DNA from: Streptomyces sp. PR69
GTDB lineage: Bacteria; Actinomycetota; Actinomycetes; Streptomycetales; Streptomycetaceae
Length of the DNA stretch: 64,000 bases
Direction of reading: 5' to 3'
Assembly (NCBI RefSeq): GCF_026420845.1
Contig: NZ_JAOWCB010000010.1
Span: 62,001 to 126,000, forward strand
The notes beneath the pieces were generated by a model, which did no database searches, was not told where the DNA came from, and was given only the letters and a program-made list of their open reading frames with translations. Below, one piece after another: positions 17,884 to 27,613 of this stretch (positions are counted from its first letter, which is position 1; each line of letters starts with the position of its first letter). A program made the position numbers and the translations under genes.

Positions 17884-20265
17884 GTGGCCGAGGCTGCAGA
17901 CTTCCAGGGGATGAACACCTCTCCTGCCCGCCCGCGGCTGCGGCGTATGGCCTCGCTCCTCCTCGGCGCTCCCCTGCTGGCCGGTCTGCTCTGCGGCCCC
18001 GCCGCTTCCACGGTCCACGCCGCCGAGCGGAAGATCACCGCCGAGAACGCAACGGGCTCACGCACGGTCGATGTGTCATTGAACACCGTGACGCCGATCG
18101 CTCCGGAGAAGGATGACACGATCACCATCTCGGGGACACTGGTCAACAAGGGCAAGCAGACGATCACGGACGCCGAGCTCGACCTCCGGGTGGGCCAGCG
18201 GCTGACCAGCAGAAGCTCCATCGACCGCGTCTCCGAGCGCACGGCCTATGCGCCAGGGCTCGATGGCTCGCCGGTCGGCGACAAGTACACGCTCAAGATC
18301 TCCGAGCTGGACTCGGGCATCAGCCGGGACTTCACGCTTTCGGTCCCGGCGGACGAACTGGATCTGGGCGACGACGGCGTCTATCAGCTCGGGGTCTCCC
18401 TGTCGGGCAAGACGGCCAACACGCGCTATGAACAGGTCCTCGGCATCGAGCGGACCTTCCTTCCCTGGCAGCCCGGAGCCATGGAGAAGAAGACCCAGCT
18501 CACTTATCTCTGGCCGCTGATCTCATCGACGCATCTCACGTCCGAGACGGGTTCGGACGAACAGCAGACGCCCGTCTTCGCGGATGAATCGCTGGCCGCC
18601 GAGCTCGCTCCCGGCGGGCGGCTGGAACAGCTGGTCACGCTTGGTGACGATCTGCCGGTCACCTGGGTGATCGACCCGGACCTGCTCGCCACCGTCGACG
18701 CGATGACCAGGAACTACGAGGTCAAGTCCGGTGACTCGACCGTCAAGGGGCAGCATCAGGCGATCGCCAAGCGCTGGCTGACAGCGCTGGAAGCCGCGGT
18801 ACAGGACAGCAAGGTCATCGCGCTGCCCTTCGCCGACCCTGATCTGGCGTCCCTGGCGCACCGGGGCAAGAACGTCTCGGGATCCCTCAGCCATCTCCAG
18901 CCGGCCACCGAGGTCGCCGAGACCACGGTCGAGACGATCCTCCATGTGAAGCCGTCGGTCGACTTCGCCTGGCCGGTGAACGGAGCCATCGACTCCTCGA
19001 TCGTCGACATCGCCACCTCCGGCGGGGCACACAAGGTGATCGCACGCAGTGACAGCCTCCGGGACAGCCTCGACTACACGCCCACGGCCGCCCGCCCGAT
19101 CGGCGGCGGCACGACCGCGGTAGTGACCGACGCCGGGCTGTCCACCGCTTTCGAGGGCGATATGGTCCGCGCCGACAGCTCGGCACTCGCCGTCCAGAAG
19201 TTCGTCGCCCAGTCCCTGGCCGTAAGCCTGGAGAGGCCGGAGGACCAGCGGAGCATCGTCGTCGCCCCCCAGCGGACGCCCTCCACGGCACAGGCTCAGT
19301 CGATGGCGCGCGCCCTGCACGCGCTCGACGGCCGTCGCTGGACGCAGCCGCAGGACCTGACGGCGGCCGCCGCGGCCAAGCCCGACACCGACGCCAACAC
19401 CACGGTGCCCGGCTCCTCCCAGTACCCCTCGGAACTGCGGAAGCAGGAGCTGCCGGTCAAGGCGTTCCAGGACATCAGGGCCACGCAGACCGTCCTCGAC
19501 AACTTCAAGGTCATCCTCACCGCACCCCATCGTGTGGTCACTCCGTTCGGCAGGGCCATCGACCGGGAGATGTCCACGTCCTGGCGCGGGCAGGGAGCTG
19601 CCGCGCTGAGCTACCGCACGGCGGTGAGCGACAATCTGGTGGGGCTCACCGAAGAAGTGCGGCTGATCGAGAAATCCGATGTGACCCTGTCGGGGCGCAG
19701 TGCGACGATCCCGGTCACCGTGCAGAACAAGCTGCTCCAGGGTGTCGATCATCTGGTGCTGCGGCTGAGGTCCGAGAGCGCCACCCGGCTCAATCTGGAC
19801 GACGACAAGCCGATCGCCGAGCAGCCGATCATGGTGGACGGCGGTCACAGCCAATCGGTGAAGTTCGACGCCAACGCCAACGCCAACGGCCCGGTGCAGA
19901 TGACGGCACAGCTCTACACCGCGGACGGAAAGCCGTACGGGCTGCCCATGACCTTCACCGTGAAGGTCTCCGAGATCACCCCGACGGTGATGCTGGTCAT
20001 CGCCGGCGGTGTGCTGCTGCTCGTTCTGGCCGGCGTCAGGATGTACACCCAGCGCAAGCGGGCCGCCGCGCTCGAGTCCGCGGCGGAGGCGGACGACCCC
20101 GGCGAGGCGGCGGAAGCCCGGCGTTCACAGAGCGCCAGGGCCGTTCCGGCAGGCGGGCCGGACGGCGAAGACGGGTCCGATCCCGGGCAGCCGGGTGACC
20201 CGACGCCGGACACCGGGGCCGAAAGCGGTGACCCGTCGGGCGCGGGTGAGAAAGTGGACCGTTGA
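17884..20265 (+). CDS. Secreted, C-terminally anchored DUF6049-type protein
   Basis: About 793 residues of unknown function. A twin-Arg-like basic start and hydrophobic core (LRRMASLLLGAPLLAGLLCG, then AASTVHAAE) act as signal peptide. A large extracellular region rich in Ser/Thr/Asp contains beta-sandwich-like stretches and DLPVTWVIDPDLLATVDAM. One transmembrane helix (MLVIAGGVLLLVLAGVRMY) precedes a charged cytoplasmic tail. I recall this family as the constant neighbour of murJ in Streptomyces, 45 nt downstream here, so a role in envelope assembly is inferred. The GTG at 17884 is preferred; ATG 17911 and an upstream in-frame ATG are possible. Confidence 0.8.
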   Translation: MAEAADFQGMNTSPARPRLRRMASLLLGAPLLAGLLCGPAASTVHAAERKITAENATGSRTVDVSLNTVTPIAPEKDDTITISGTLVNKGKQTITDAELDLRVGQRLTSRSSIDRVSERTAYAPGLDGSPVGDKYTLKISELDSGISRDFTLSVPADELDLGDDGVYQLGVSLSGKTANTRYEQVLGIERTFLPWQPGAMEKKTQLTYLWPLISSTHLTSETGSDEQQTPVFADESLAAELAPGGRLEQLVTLGDDLPVTWVIDPDLLATVDAMTRNYEVKSGDSTVKGQHQAIAKRWLTALEAAVQDSKVIALPFADPDLASLAHRGKNVSGSLSHLQPATEVAETTVETILHVKPSVDFAWPVNGAIDSSIVDIATSGGAHKVIARSDSLRDSLDYTPTAARPIGGGTTAVVTDAGLSTAFEGDMVRADSSALAVQKFVAQSLAVSLERPEDQRSIVVAPQRTPSTAQAQSMARALHALDGRRWTQPQDLTAAAAAKPDTDANTTVPGSSQYPSELRKQELPVKAFQDIRATQTVLDNFKVILTAPHRVVTPFGRAIDREMSTSWRGQGAAALSYRTAVSDNLVGLTEEVRLIEKSDVTLSGRSATIPVTVQNKLLQGVDHLVLRLRSESATRLNLDDDKPIAEQPIMVDGGHSQSVKFDANANANGPVQMTAQLYTADGKPYGLPMTFTVKVSEITPTVMLVIAGGVLLLVLAGVRMYTQRKRAAALESAAEADDPGEAAEARRSQSARAVPAGGPDGEDGSDPGQPGDPTPDTGAESGDPSGAGEKVDR

Positions 20266-20310
20266 GCGATGTCGTGGCCGGCCGGCCGGGGACGATGAGG
20301 TGGGGTAGCA

Positions 20311-22506
20311 ATGAACGCGCCGTATGACGGTGACCGCGGTCAGGGCGCGGGCGGAGACCCCGCAGGCCAGGGCCCACCTCCGCCCCAGCCCTCATCCGAC
20401 CCCCATGCGCAGAATCCCTACGCGCAGGATCCGTATGTCCAGGACGCATACGCCGAGGACCCCTACCAGGCGCAGGGGCTGCCTGCCCAGGATCCCGTCG
20501 ACGAGGCGCTCTACGACCGGGCCGCTCATCCGCCTCCGCCCCCGGGCAGCTATCCGGACCCCCAGCCGCTCTATCACCAGCCGCCCGCGCCTCCGCACGC
20601 ACCCGACCCCAGGATCTGGGCGCAGACTCCGCCGCCGGAGCCCGCAGGGCCGTCCCGGCACCTTCCGTACGGCGACGACGCCAGGACCACCCAGTTCACC
20701 GGTGTGGACGATCTGGTGACACAGGCCGGTGAGGAGAGGCAGGAGCCCGACGCCTTCGCGCACCTCTTCCGCGACCAGCGGACATCGGGGCAGCCGGCCG
20801 CTCCCGCCGCTGAGCCAGAGCCGGAGCCGACGCCCGCACCCGCGCCCGCCCCGCCGAAGAAGCCCGGCGGCAAGGCCGCCGGGCTGCTCAAGTCGAGCGC
20901 GGTCATGGCAGCCGGCACAATCGTCTCCCGCCTCACCGGCTTTCTGCGCACCCTCGTGATGGCGGCGGCCATCGGCGTCGGCACGCTCAACGACTCCTAC
21001 CAGGTCGCCAACACGCTGCCGACGATGATCTACGTCCTCGTCGGCGGCGGCGCGCTCAACGCCGTCTTCATCCCCCAGCTCGTCCGGGCGATGAAGAACG
21101 ACGACGACGGAGGCGAGGCGTATGCCAACCGGCTGCTGACGCTCGTAGTGGTCCTCCTGGCGGGCGTCACCACGCTGTGCGTGCTGGCGGCGCCGCTGTT
21201 CATCCGGATGATGTCGGCGGAGATCGCCTCCGACCCCCAGCGGATGGAGGTCACGGTCACCTTCGCCCGCTACTGCCTGCCCACGATGTTCTTCATGGGC
21301 GTGCATGTGGTGCTCGGTCAGATCCTCAACGCCCGTGGCCACTTCGGCGCGATGATGTGGACGCCGGTCCTGAACAACATCGTCATCATCGCCACCTTCG
21401 GCGCGTTCATCTGGGCCTTCGGCAGCTTCACCGAATCGGGCGTCGACGCCTCCACCATCACCCCGGAGGGCGTGCGGCTGCTGGGCATCGGCACGCTGCT
21501 CGGACTGACCGTCCAGGCGCTGGCCATGGTCCCGTATCTGCGCGAGGCCGGCTTCAGCATGCGGCTGCGCTTCGACTGGAAGGGCCATGGCCTCGGCAAG
21601 GCCGTCGGCCTCGCCAAGTGGACCTTCTTCTTCGTGCTCGCCAATCAGCTCGGGATGATCGTCGTCACCCAGCTGGCCACCTGGGCCGGTTCCGTCGCCG
21701 AGGGCGAGGGCTTCACCGGAACGGGCATCACGGCCTACAACTACGCCCTGCTGCTGTGGCAGATGCCGCAGGCGATCATCACCGTCTCCGTGATGACCGC
21801 GGTCCTCCCCAGGATCTCGCGCTCCGCACACGACGGAGACCCGGCCGCGGTCCGCGACGACATCTCCTACGGTCTGCGCACCTCGGCCGTGGCCATCGTG
21901 CCGTGCGCCTTCGCCTTTTTCGCCCTCGGCGTTCCGATGGCGACACTGCTGTACGCCGGCTCCGGCGCGGACGGCGCACGCAACATCGGATACACCCTGA
22001 TGGCCTTCGGCCTCGGACTGATCCCGTATTCCGTGCAGTACGTCGTCCTCCGCGGCTTCTACGCCTACGAGGACACCCGCACGCCCTTCTACAACACGGT
22101 CATCGTCGCGGCGGTCAACGCCGCCGCCTCCGGTGTGTGCTTTGTACTGCTGCCCGCCCGCTGGGCGGTCGTGGGGATGGCCGCCTCCTATGGCCTCGCC
22201 TACGCCGTGGGCGTAGGCATCGCCTGGCGACGCCTGAAGCGGCGGCTCGGCGGGGATCTGGACGGCGCTCATGTGATGCGCACCTACGCCCGGCTGGCCA
22301 TGGCGTCCGTGCCAGCCGCGATCGCCGCGGGCGGGGTCGCCTTCGCCGTCACCAGGGCCCTGGGCAGCGGGGCCGCCGGCTCACTGGCCGCGCTGGCCGG
22401 CGGGGCCGTTGTGCTGCTGGGCGTCTTCTTCGCGGCGGCGAAGCGGATGCGGATCGAAGAGCTCAACGCCATGGTCGGAATGGTGCGGGGCCGTCTCGGC
22501 CGCTGA
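20311..22506 (+). CDS. murJ: Lipid II flippase MurJ (MviN) with disordered N-terminus
   Basis: Flips lipid II across the membrane for peptidoglycan synthesis. The 731-residue protein starts with a Pro/Gln/Asp-rich cytoplasmic tail of about 185 residues, including QNPYAQDPYVQDAYAEDP repeats. The MOP-superfamily core begins at SSAVMAAGTIVSRLTGFLRT with about fourteen transmembrane helices, PVLNNIVIIATFGAFIWAF, QMPQAIITVSVMTAVLPRIS and VVLRGFYAYEDTRTPFYN, the typical MurJ blocks. The tail is unusual compared with enterobacterial MurJ but common in actinobacteria. It lies between the DUF6049 gene and the pseudokinase gene on one strand. Confidence 0.95.
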   Translation: MNAPYDGDRGQGAGGDPAGQGPPPPQPSSDPHAQNPYAQDPYVQDAYAEDPYQAQGLPAQDPVDEALYDRAAHPPPPPGSYPDPQPLYHQPPAPPHAPDPRIWAQTPPPEPAGPSRHLPYGDDARTTQFTGVDDLVTQAGEERQEPDAFAHLFRDQRTSGQPAAPAAEPEPEPTPAPAPAPPKKPGGKAAGLLKSSAVMAAGTIVSRLTGFLRTLVMAAAIGVGTLNDSYQVANTLPTMIYVLVGGGALNAVFIPQLVRAMKNDDDGGEAYANRLLTLVVVLLAGVTTLCVLAAPLFIRMMSAEIASDPQRMEVTVTFARYCLPTMFFMGVHVVLGQILNARGHFGAMMWTPVLNNIVIIATFGAFIWAFGSFTESGVDASTITPEGVRLLGIGTLLGLTVQALAMVPYLREAGFSMRLRFDWKGHGLGKAVGLAKWTFFFVLANQLGMIVVTQLATWAGSVAEGEGFTGTGITAYNYALLLWQMPQAIITVSVMTAVLPRISRSAHDGDPAAVRDDISYGLRTSAVAIVPCAFAFFALGVPMATLLYAGSGADGARNIGYTLMAFGLGLIPYSVQYVVLRGFYAYEDTRTPFYNTVIVAAVNAAASGVCFVLLPARWAVVGMAASYGLAYAVGVGIAWRRLKRRLGGDLDGAHVMRTYARLAMASVPAAIAAGGVAFAVTRALGSGAAGSLAALAGGAVVLLGVFFAAAKRMRIEELNAMVGMVRGRLGR

Positions 22507-22647
22507 GACCGTCCCGCGGGCCGGGCCCGGAAAGGCCCTCCCGCACAACCATCGCCGGACGCCGTGTGTCGTGCATAGCGCCGGACTGTGGGCACAATTG
22601 GCTTGGCTGTCGGACAAGGCGCATCGGATGGGGAGGCAGGAACGACG

Positions 22648-24351
22648 GTGGCGGAACGTAGCACGGCTGCCGTCGACGTGGCCGACAACAGCGGAGACGA
22701 ACCGCTGACCGCCCAGGCGGGCAAGGCCACGGCCGACGGGGCGGCTGGATCCCAGACCTCTGCCGAGAGCAGCGCCGCGCCCGGCGAAAGAGGCGAGCGG
22801 GCGGGGGCTGAGTCCTCGACCGCCGCGCCCGAGCTCCACAGCGGTCACAAGCTGGCCAGGCGCTACCGCCTTGAGGAGTGTGTCACCCGTCTGGACGGTT
22901 TCAGCAGTTGGCGCGCCGTCGACGAAAAGCTCCGCCGGGCCGTCGGCGTCCATCTGCTTCCCGCGGACCACCCCCGGGCCCGCTCGGTGCTGGCCGCGGC
23001 CCGCTCCGCCGCGCTGCTCGGCGACCCGCGCTTCGTTCAGGTCCTGGACGCGGTCGAGGAGAACGATCTCGTCTACGTCGTGCATGAGTGGCTGCCCGAC
23101 GCGACGGAGCTGACCGCACTGCTCGCGTCCGGCCCGCTGGAGCCGCACGACGCCTATCAGCTCGTCGAACAGGTCTCCCAGGCCATGGCCGCGGCCCATC
23201 GCGAAGGGCTCGCCCATCTGCGGCTCACACCGGGCGCGGTGCTGCGGACGTCGACCGGTCAGTACCGCATCCGCGGGCTCGCGGTGAACGCCGCGCTGCG
23301 CGGCATCACCGCCGACCGTCCACAGCGCACCGACACCGAGGCGATCGGGGCGCTGCTGTATGCCGCGCTGACCCAGCGGTGGCCCTACGAGAGCGACGCA
23401 TACGGGCTGTCGGGGCTGCCCAAGGGCGTCGGGCTCATCGCCCCGGACCAAGTCCGCGCAGGAGTCCACCGGGGCCTGTCCGAGCTTGCCATGCGCGCAC
23501 TGGTCAACGACGGGGCGACGGCCTCCCGCCAGGAGCCGCCGTGCACCACACCCGAGGAGCTGGTCAAGGCCGTCTCGGCGATGCCGCGGATCCGTCCGCC
23601 GGAGCCCGCATTCGCCTCCCCGCCCGACTACCAGCGCACCACCTACCAGCGAGGCGCCTACGGCCGTCCTGCAGCGCACCAGCCGCCCACGGCGCCCCAG
23701 CCCCTCAGCACTCCGCCCCCGCCCCTGCAGAGCCGGGCCGGACGGGCGCTGAAGTGGACGGTGTCGGCCCTCCTCATCGCCGCTCTCGGCCTGGGCAGCT
23801 GGCAGGTCGCCGACAAGCTCCTCGATCGCGACACATCTCCCGCCGACCCCGGCACCTCCCAGCCGGAGCCCGAGGAAAAGAACCCGGAGTCAGAGCCGGA
23901 GCCGGGCAAGCCCATCGCGATCGTCGACGCTCATGACTTTGACCCCCTCGGAAACGGCTCGGAGAAGCCCGCCGACGTCAAGAACAGCTACGACGGCGAC
24001 CCGAGCACCTACTGGCCGACGGACAACTACTTCCGCGCCGATCTCGGCGGGCTCAAGCCGGGCGTGGGCATCGTCCTCGACCTGGGCAAGGTCCAGCGGG
24101 TCGGGTCGGTGGATCTCACCTTCCTCGGCGGCGACACCTCGGTGGAGCTGCGGACCGCGCCCGCGGACGCCTCCGCCGCTCCAACCGGATACGAGGCCTT
24201 CACCAAGGTCGCCGAAGGCAGCGGCACAAGCCTCTCCCTGAAGCCCGGTGAGACGGTGCAGACCCGGTACGTTCTGGTATGGCTGACCGAGCTCCCATCG
24301 AGTGGCGGCGGCTTCCGCGGCAAGCTCTCGGAGATCAAGATCACGAGCTGA
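22648..24351 (+). CDS. Membrane pseudokinase with extracellular discoidin-like domain
   Basis: 567 residues. A kinase-like fold (about 65–310) lacks the catalytic motifs: GVHLL replaces VAIK, AHLRLTPGAVL stands where HRDLKPxN should be, and no DFG is seen. One transmembrane helix at about 370–385 (TVSALLIAALGLGSWQV) is followed by an acidic linker and a beta-rich domain (YDGDPSTYWPTDNYF, IVLDLGKVQRVGSVDLTFL), like galactose-binding/discoidin folds. Mycobacterial MviN carries the same two domains fused to its C-terminus; here they are a separate gene 140 nt after murJ. The GTG at 22648 has AGGA at good spacing. It is probably a phospho-regulated partner of MurJ (inference). Confidence 0.85.
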   Translation: MAERSTAAVDVADNSGDEPLTAQAGKATADGAAGSQTSAESSAAPGERGERAGAESSTAAPELHSGHKLARRYRLEECVTRLDGFSSWRAVDEKLRRAVGVHLLPADHPRARSVLAAARSAALLGDPRFVQVLDAVEENDLVYVVHEWLPDATELTALLASGPLEPHDAYQLVEQVSQAMAAAHREGLAHLRLTPGAVLRTSTGQYRIRGLAVNAALRGITADRPQRTDTEAIGALLYAALTQRWPYESDAYGLSGLPKGVGLIAPDQVRAGVHRGLSELAMRALVNDGATASRQEPPCTTPEELVKAVSAMPRIRPPEPAFASPPDYQRTTYQRGAYGRPAAHQPPTAPQPLSTPPPPLQSRAGRALKWTVSALLIAALGLGSWQVADKLLDRDTSPADPGTSQPEPEEKNPESEPEPGKPIAIVDAHDFDPLGNGSEKPADVKNSYDGDPSTYWPTDNYFRADLGGLKPGVGIVLDLGKVQRVGSVDLTFLGGDTSVELRTAPADASAAPTGYEAFTKVAEGSGTSLSLKPGETVQTRYVLVWLTELPSSGGGFRGKLSEIKITS

Positions 24352-24375
24352 GACACCAGGGGAGGGGGCTCACCG

Positions 24376-25089
24376 TTGGACGATGCGAGACTCGGCGACA
24401 CCAGCGACCAGGAGCTTCTCGCTCGCCATGTCGCGGGTGACCCGGATGCCTTCGGAGAGCTGGTGCGGCGGCATCGGGACCGGCTCTGGGCCGTCGCCCT
24501 GCGCACCCTGGGGGACAGGGAGGAGGCCGCCGACGCGGTCCAGGACGCCCTGGTCTCCGCTTTCCGGGCGGCCCATACGTTCCGCGGCCAGTCAGCCGTC
24601 ACGACCTGGCTGCATCGCATCACGGTGAACGCCTGCCTCGATCGCGTCCGCAAGGCAGCCTCCCGCAAGACGTCTCCGGTCGACGACACCGAGCGCCTGG
24701 AGCAGCTGCTGGAGCCGCACGAGTCGGCCGAGGCGCCCGCCGAGCGGCAGGATCTCCACCGCCAGCTGCTCGCCGCGCTGGCCAGGCTCCCCGTCGACCA
24801 GCGTGCCGCGCTGGTGCTGGTCGATATGCAGGGCTATTCGGTCGCCGAGGCCTCAGAGGCGCTCGACATACCTGTCGGCACCGTCAAGAGCCGTTGTGCC
24901 CGTGGCAGGGCGCGGCTGCTGCCCATGCTCACTCATCTGCGCGGTGACGGAGGTGACGACGGGGGTAACACAGCCATCAGCGGGGGAAGGAACCGGACGC
25001 CGGGGACATCCGTCCCACCGGCGTCGGGACAAAGGGAGACAGGGCCAGGCGACCCTGCAGCCGTGAAGGGCGGAGGTGGACGCGCGTGA
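24376..25089 (+). CDS. sigM: ECF RNA polymerase sigma factor SigM
   Basis: 237 residues. Region 2 covers about 20–95 (DAFGELVRRHRDRLWAVALR, then VTTWLHRITVNACLDRVRK). Region 4 covers about 135–185 (LPVDQRAALVLVDMQGYSVA, then VGTVKSRCARGRARLLPML). A disordered C-terminal tail of about 45 residues follows. The start is TTG 24376 behind a purine-rich GGAGGGGG. It overlaps the anti-sigma gene by 4 nt, indicating translational coupling. The locus (murJ–pseudokinase–sigM–anti-sigma–trxBA) matches the SigM locus I recall from S. coelicolor. Confidence 0.92.
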   Translation: MDDARLGDTSDQELLARHVAGDPDAFGELVRRHRDRLWAVALRTLGDREEAADAVQDALVSAFRAAHTFRGQSAVTTWLHRITVNACLDRVRKAASRKTSPVDDTERLEQLLEPHESAEAPAERQDLHRQLLAALARLPVDQRAALVLVDMQGYSVAEASEALDIPVGTVKSRCARGRARLLPMLTHLRGDGGDDGGNTAISGGRNRTPGTSVPPASGQRETGPGDPAAVKGGGGRA

Positions 25090-26003
25090 CATCCACGGCC
25101 GACACGACGCAGCACCCGGACGTCTCGGAGATCTCCGACCTCACCGAGGGCCTGCTGCCCCCGACGCGTATGGCCGATCTACGGCGGCACCTCGACGGCT
25201 GCCCGCTGTGCGCCGATGTCCGGGCCTCGCTCGATGAGATCCGTGAGCTCCTCGGCACACTGCCCGGGGCACAGCGTATGCCGGCGGATATCGCAGAGCG
25301 GATCGACGCCGCTCTGGCCGCCGAGGCCCTGCTGGACTCCACCGCCCCGGCGGACGGCGTCCATGTTTCACGTGAAACATCGCCCGCTCCGCTCCACGTC
25401 GAGGTCGTCTCGTCCGCCCCCTCTCCGCTCCGTGCCCCTGACCGGCCTGCCGGGCGCCCCGGCGCCGCCACAGGACCGGGGCGTGCCCGTCGCTTCTCCT
25501 CACGCCGGCGCAGGGTCCTCACGGCCGCCGTGATCAGTGCGGCAGCCGTAGGGATGGGCGCCCTGCTGTTTCAGGCGCTGGGCACGTCCGGCGGCGAGTC
25601 CGGCAAAGAAGGCACGGCTGTCAGCGCGGCAGCGGGGAACGAGCACGAATTCTCCGGCACGGCGCTCCAGAACCGGGTCCGCTCCCTGCTCGCCAGTCGC
25701 CCCGCAGAGGCAGAGCCGAGGATCGACAAGGGCCCCTCCGTGGAGCGCCAGGAAGGCTCGGTGTCCCCCAAGCTCACCCCGGAGGCCGTACCGCCGTGCA
25801 TCCAGAAGGGCACAGGGCGGGCTGAAGCGCCCCTCGCCTTTGAACAGGGCGAGTATGAGGGAACGGCCGCCTATCTCGTGGTGATGCCGCATCCACGCGA
25901 TGCACAGCAGGTGCAGGCGTTTGTGGTGGACGCCTCCTGTGTGACCGCCGCCCCCGCGGGAACGGGCAAAGTGCTGCTCACCACCGTTTACGCCCGAGGC
26001 TGA
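25086..26003 (+). CDS. Membrane-bound zinc-finger-like anti-sigma factor for SigM
   Basis: 305 residues. The cytoplasmic N-terminus holds the ZAS-type H-x3-C-x2-C (His35, Cys39, Cys42) in LRRHLDGCPLC. One transmembrane segment at about 142–162 (LTAAVISAAAVGMGALLFQ) precedes an extracellular C-terminal domain with two further cysteines. The GTG at 25086 overlaps the sigM stop as GTGA. The gene contains an in-frame parS (encoding HVSRETS). It is expected to hold SigM at the membrane until an envelope signal. Confidence 0.88.
   Translation: MTSTADTTQHPDVSEISDLTEGLLPPTRMADLRRHLDGCPLCADVRASLDEIRELLGTLPGAQRMPADIAERIDAALAAEALLDSTAPADGVHVSRETSPAPLHVEVVSSAPSPLRAPDRPAGRPGAATGPGRARRFSSRRRRVLTAAVISAAAVGMGALLFQALGTSGGESGKEGTAVSAAAGNEHEFSGTALQNRVRSLLASRPAEAEPRIDKGPSVERQEGSVSPKLTPEAVPPCIQKGTGRAEAPLAFEQGEYEGTAAYLVVMPHPRDAQQVQAFVVDASCVTAAPAGTGKVLLTTVYARG
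25365..25378. promoter_or_regulatory. parS site within the anti-sigma coding sequence
   Basis: A perfect GTTTCACGTGAAAC read as V-S-R-E-T in the disordered linker before the membrane segment. The extended palindrome is CCATG...CAT. Confidence 0.9.
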
Positions 26004-26044
26004 GACACCCTGCGCGTTCTGCCGTCATGCCGCTCCGACACCCC

Positions 26045-26071
26045 GGGAATGCGGGGCCCGTAGGATCCGTT
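26045..26071 (+). promoter_or_regulatory. SigR-type (thiol-oxidative stress) promoter of trxBA
   Basis: GGGAAT at 26045–26050, 18 nt, then GTT at 26069–26071. This matches the SigR consensus GGAAT-N18-GTT, 70 nt before the trxB start. trxBA is an established SigR target in S. coelicolor. Confidence 0.8.
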
Positions 26072-26141
26072 GGGTGGGGTGACAGTTGATGTCCCGCCCC
26101 CCGTAGGTAGTAAGCAGTCTGCAGAGACGAGGAAGAAACCC

Positions 26142-27116
26142 GTGAGCGACGTCCGCAAGGTGATCATTATCGGTTCCGGGCCGGCGGGCTACACGGCCGC
26201 GCTCTACACCGCGCGCGCATCATTGAAGCCGCTGGTGTTCGAAGGCGCTGTCACCGCCGGTGGCGCACTGATGAACACGACCGATGTGGAAAACTTCCCC
26301 GGTTTTCGCGACGGCATCATGGGCCCCGACCTGATGGACAATATGCGGGCGCAGGCCGAGCGCTTCGGCGCCGAGCTTGTTCCCGACGATGTCGTGTCCG
26401 TCGATCTCTCCGGTGACATCAAGACGGTCACCGACACCGCCGGCACCGTTCACCGCGCCAAGACCGTGATCGTCGCCACCGGCTCGCAGCACCGCAAGCT
26501 CGGTCTGCCCAACGAGGACACGCTCTCCGGGCGCGGCGTCTCCTGGTGTGCGACCTGCGACGGGTTCTTCTTCAAGGACCAGGACATCGCCGTGGTCGGC
26601 GGCGGTGACACCGCCATGGAGGAAGCCACCTTCCTCTCCCGCTTTGCGAAGTCCGTCACCGTCGTCCACCGCCGCGACACCCTGCGCGCCTCCAAGGCCA
26701 TGCAGGAACGCGCCTTCGCCGACCCGAAGATCTCCTTCGCCTGGGACAGTGAGGTCGCCGAGATCCACGGCGACCAGAAGCTCACCGGGCTGACCCTGCG
26801 CAACACCAAGACCGGCGAGACCTCGTCCCTGCCCGTCACCGGACTGTTCATCGCCGTGGGCCACGACCCGCGCACCGAGCTGTTCAAGGGCCAGCTCGAA
26901 CTCGACGACGAGGGCTATCTGAAGGTCAATGCCCCGTCCACCCGCACCAACGTCGCCGGTGTCTTCGCCGCCGGCGACGTCGTCGACCACACCTACCGTC
27001 AGGCCATCACCGCCGCCGGCACGGGCTGCTCCGCCGCCCTCGACGCCGAGCGGTACCTGGCTGCACTGGCCGACGGCGAGCAGGTCGCCGAGCCGGAGAA
27101 GACCTCCGCGGTCTGA
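26142..27116 (+). CDS. trxB: Thioredoxin reductase
   Basis: NADPH-dependent FAD enzyme that reduces thioredoxin. The 324 residues have the FAD-binding [19 protein letters not shown] at the N-terminus, redox-active CATC at about 136–139 ([10 protein letters not shown]), the NADPH-binding [12 protein letters not shown], and the C-terminal FAD motif [19 protein letters not shown]. The GTG at 26142 follows GAGGAAG. It is first gene of trxBA, 49 nt before trxA, behind the SigR-type promoter. Confidence 0.97.
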   Translation: MSDVRKVIIIGSGPAGYTAALYTARASLKPLVFEGAVTAGGALMNTTDVENFPGFRDGIMGPDLMDNMRAQAERFGAELVPDDVVSVDLSGDIKTVTDTAGTVHRAKTVIVATGSQHRKLGLPNEDTLSGRGVSWCATCDGFFFKDQDIAVVGGGDTAMEEATFLSRFAKSVTVVHRRDTLRASKAMQERAFADPKISFAWDSEVAEIHGDQKLTGLTLRNTKTGETSSLPVTGLFIAVGHDPRTELFKGQLELDDEGYLKVNAPSTRTNVAGVFAAGDVVDHTYRQAITAAGTGCSAALDAERYLAALADGEQVAEPEKTSAV

Positions 27117-27165
27117 ATCCTCCGAACCCCCACCCCCTCACACCCCGCAACATAAGGAGGCCGCC

Positions 27166-27498
27166 GTGGCCGGCGCCGTATCTCATGTGACCGACAGCGA
27201 CTTCGAGGAGAAGGTCCTCAAGAGCGACAAGCCCGTGCTTGTGGACTTCTGGGCCGAGTGGTGCGGCCCGTGCCGCCAGATCGCGCCTTCTCTCGAGGCC
27301 ATCGCGGCGGAGCATGGCGACAAGATCGAGATTGTGAAGCTCAACATCGATCAGAACCCGGGTACCGCTGCCAAGTACGGCGTGATGTCCATCCCGACGC
27401 TGAATGTCTACAAGGGTGGCGAGGTCGTCCACACCATCGTCGGCGCCAAGCCGAAGGCGGCCCTGGAGCGCGACCTCGCGGACTTCATCGCCGAGTAA
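27166..27498 (+). CDS. trxA: Thioredoxin
   Basis: A 110-residue disulfide reductase. WCGPC at residues 32–36 within LVDFWAEWCGPC, and the cis-Pro loop MSIPTL near 75. The GTG at 27166 has AAGGAGG. Followed by a parS site and a strong bidirectional terminator. Confidence 0.98.
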   Translation: MAGAVSHVTDSDFEEKVLKSDKPVLVDFWAEWCGPCRQIAPSLEAIAAEHGDKIEIVKLNIDQNPGTAAKYGVMSIPTLNVYKGGEVVHTIVGAKPKAALERDLADFIAE

Positions 27499-27534
27499 GA
27501 CGGCGGAGAAGGCAGCAGCAAGTCCAAGCTGACT

Positions 27535-27548
27535 GTTTCACGTGAAAC
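27535..27548. promoter_or_regulatory. parS site
   Basis: A perfect GTTTCACGTGAAAC between trxA and the terminator stem, which begins at the next base. Confidence 0.9.
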
Positions 27549-27587
27549 ATGAAGGGGCTCATCCCTGTCAGGGATGAGCCCCTTCAT
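27549..27587. terminator. Bidirectional terminator between trxA and GNAT gene
   Basis: A perfect 17-bp stem (27549–27565 with 27571–27587), 5-nt loop. It lies between convergent genes. Confidence 0.9.
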
Positions 27588-27613
27588 ATGCGCGGAACTC
27601 CTCTGTACGGAAC

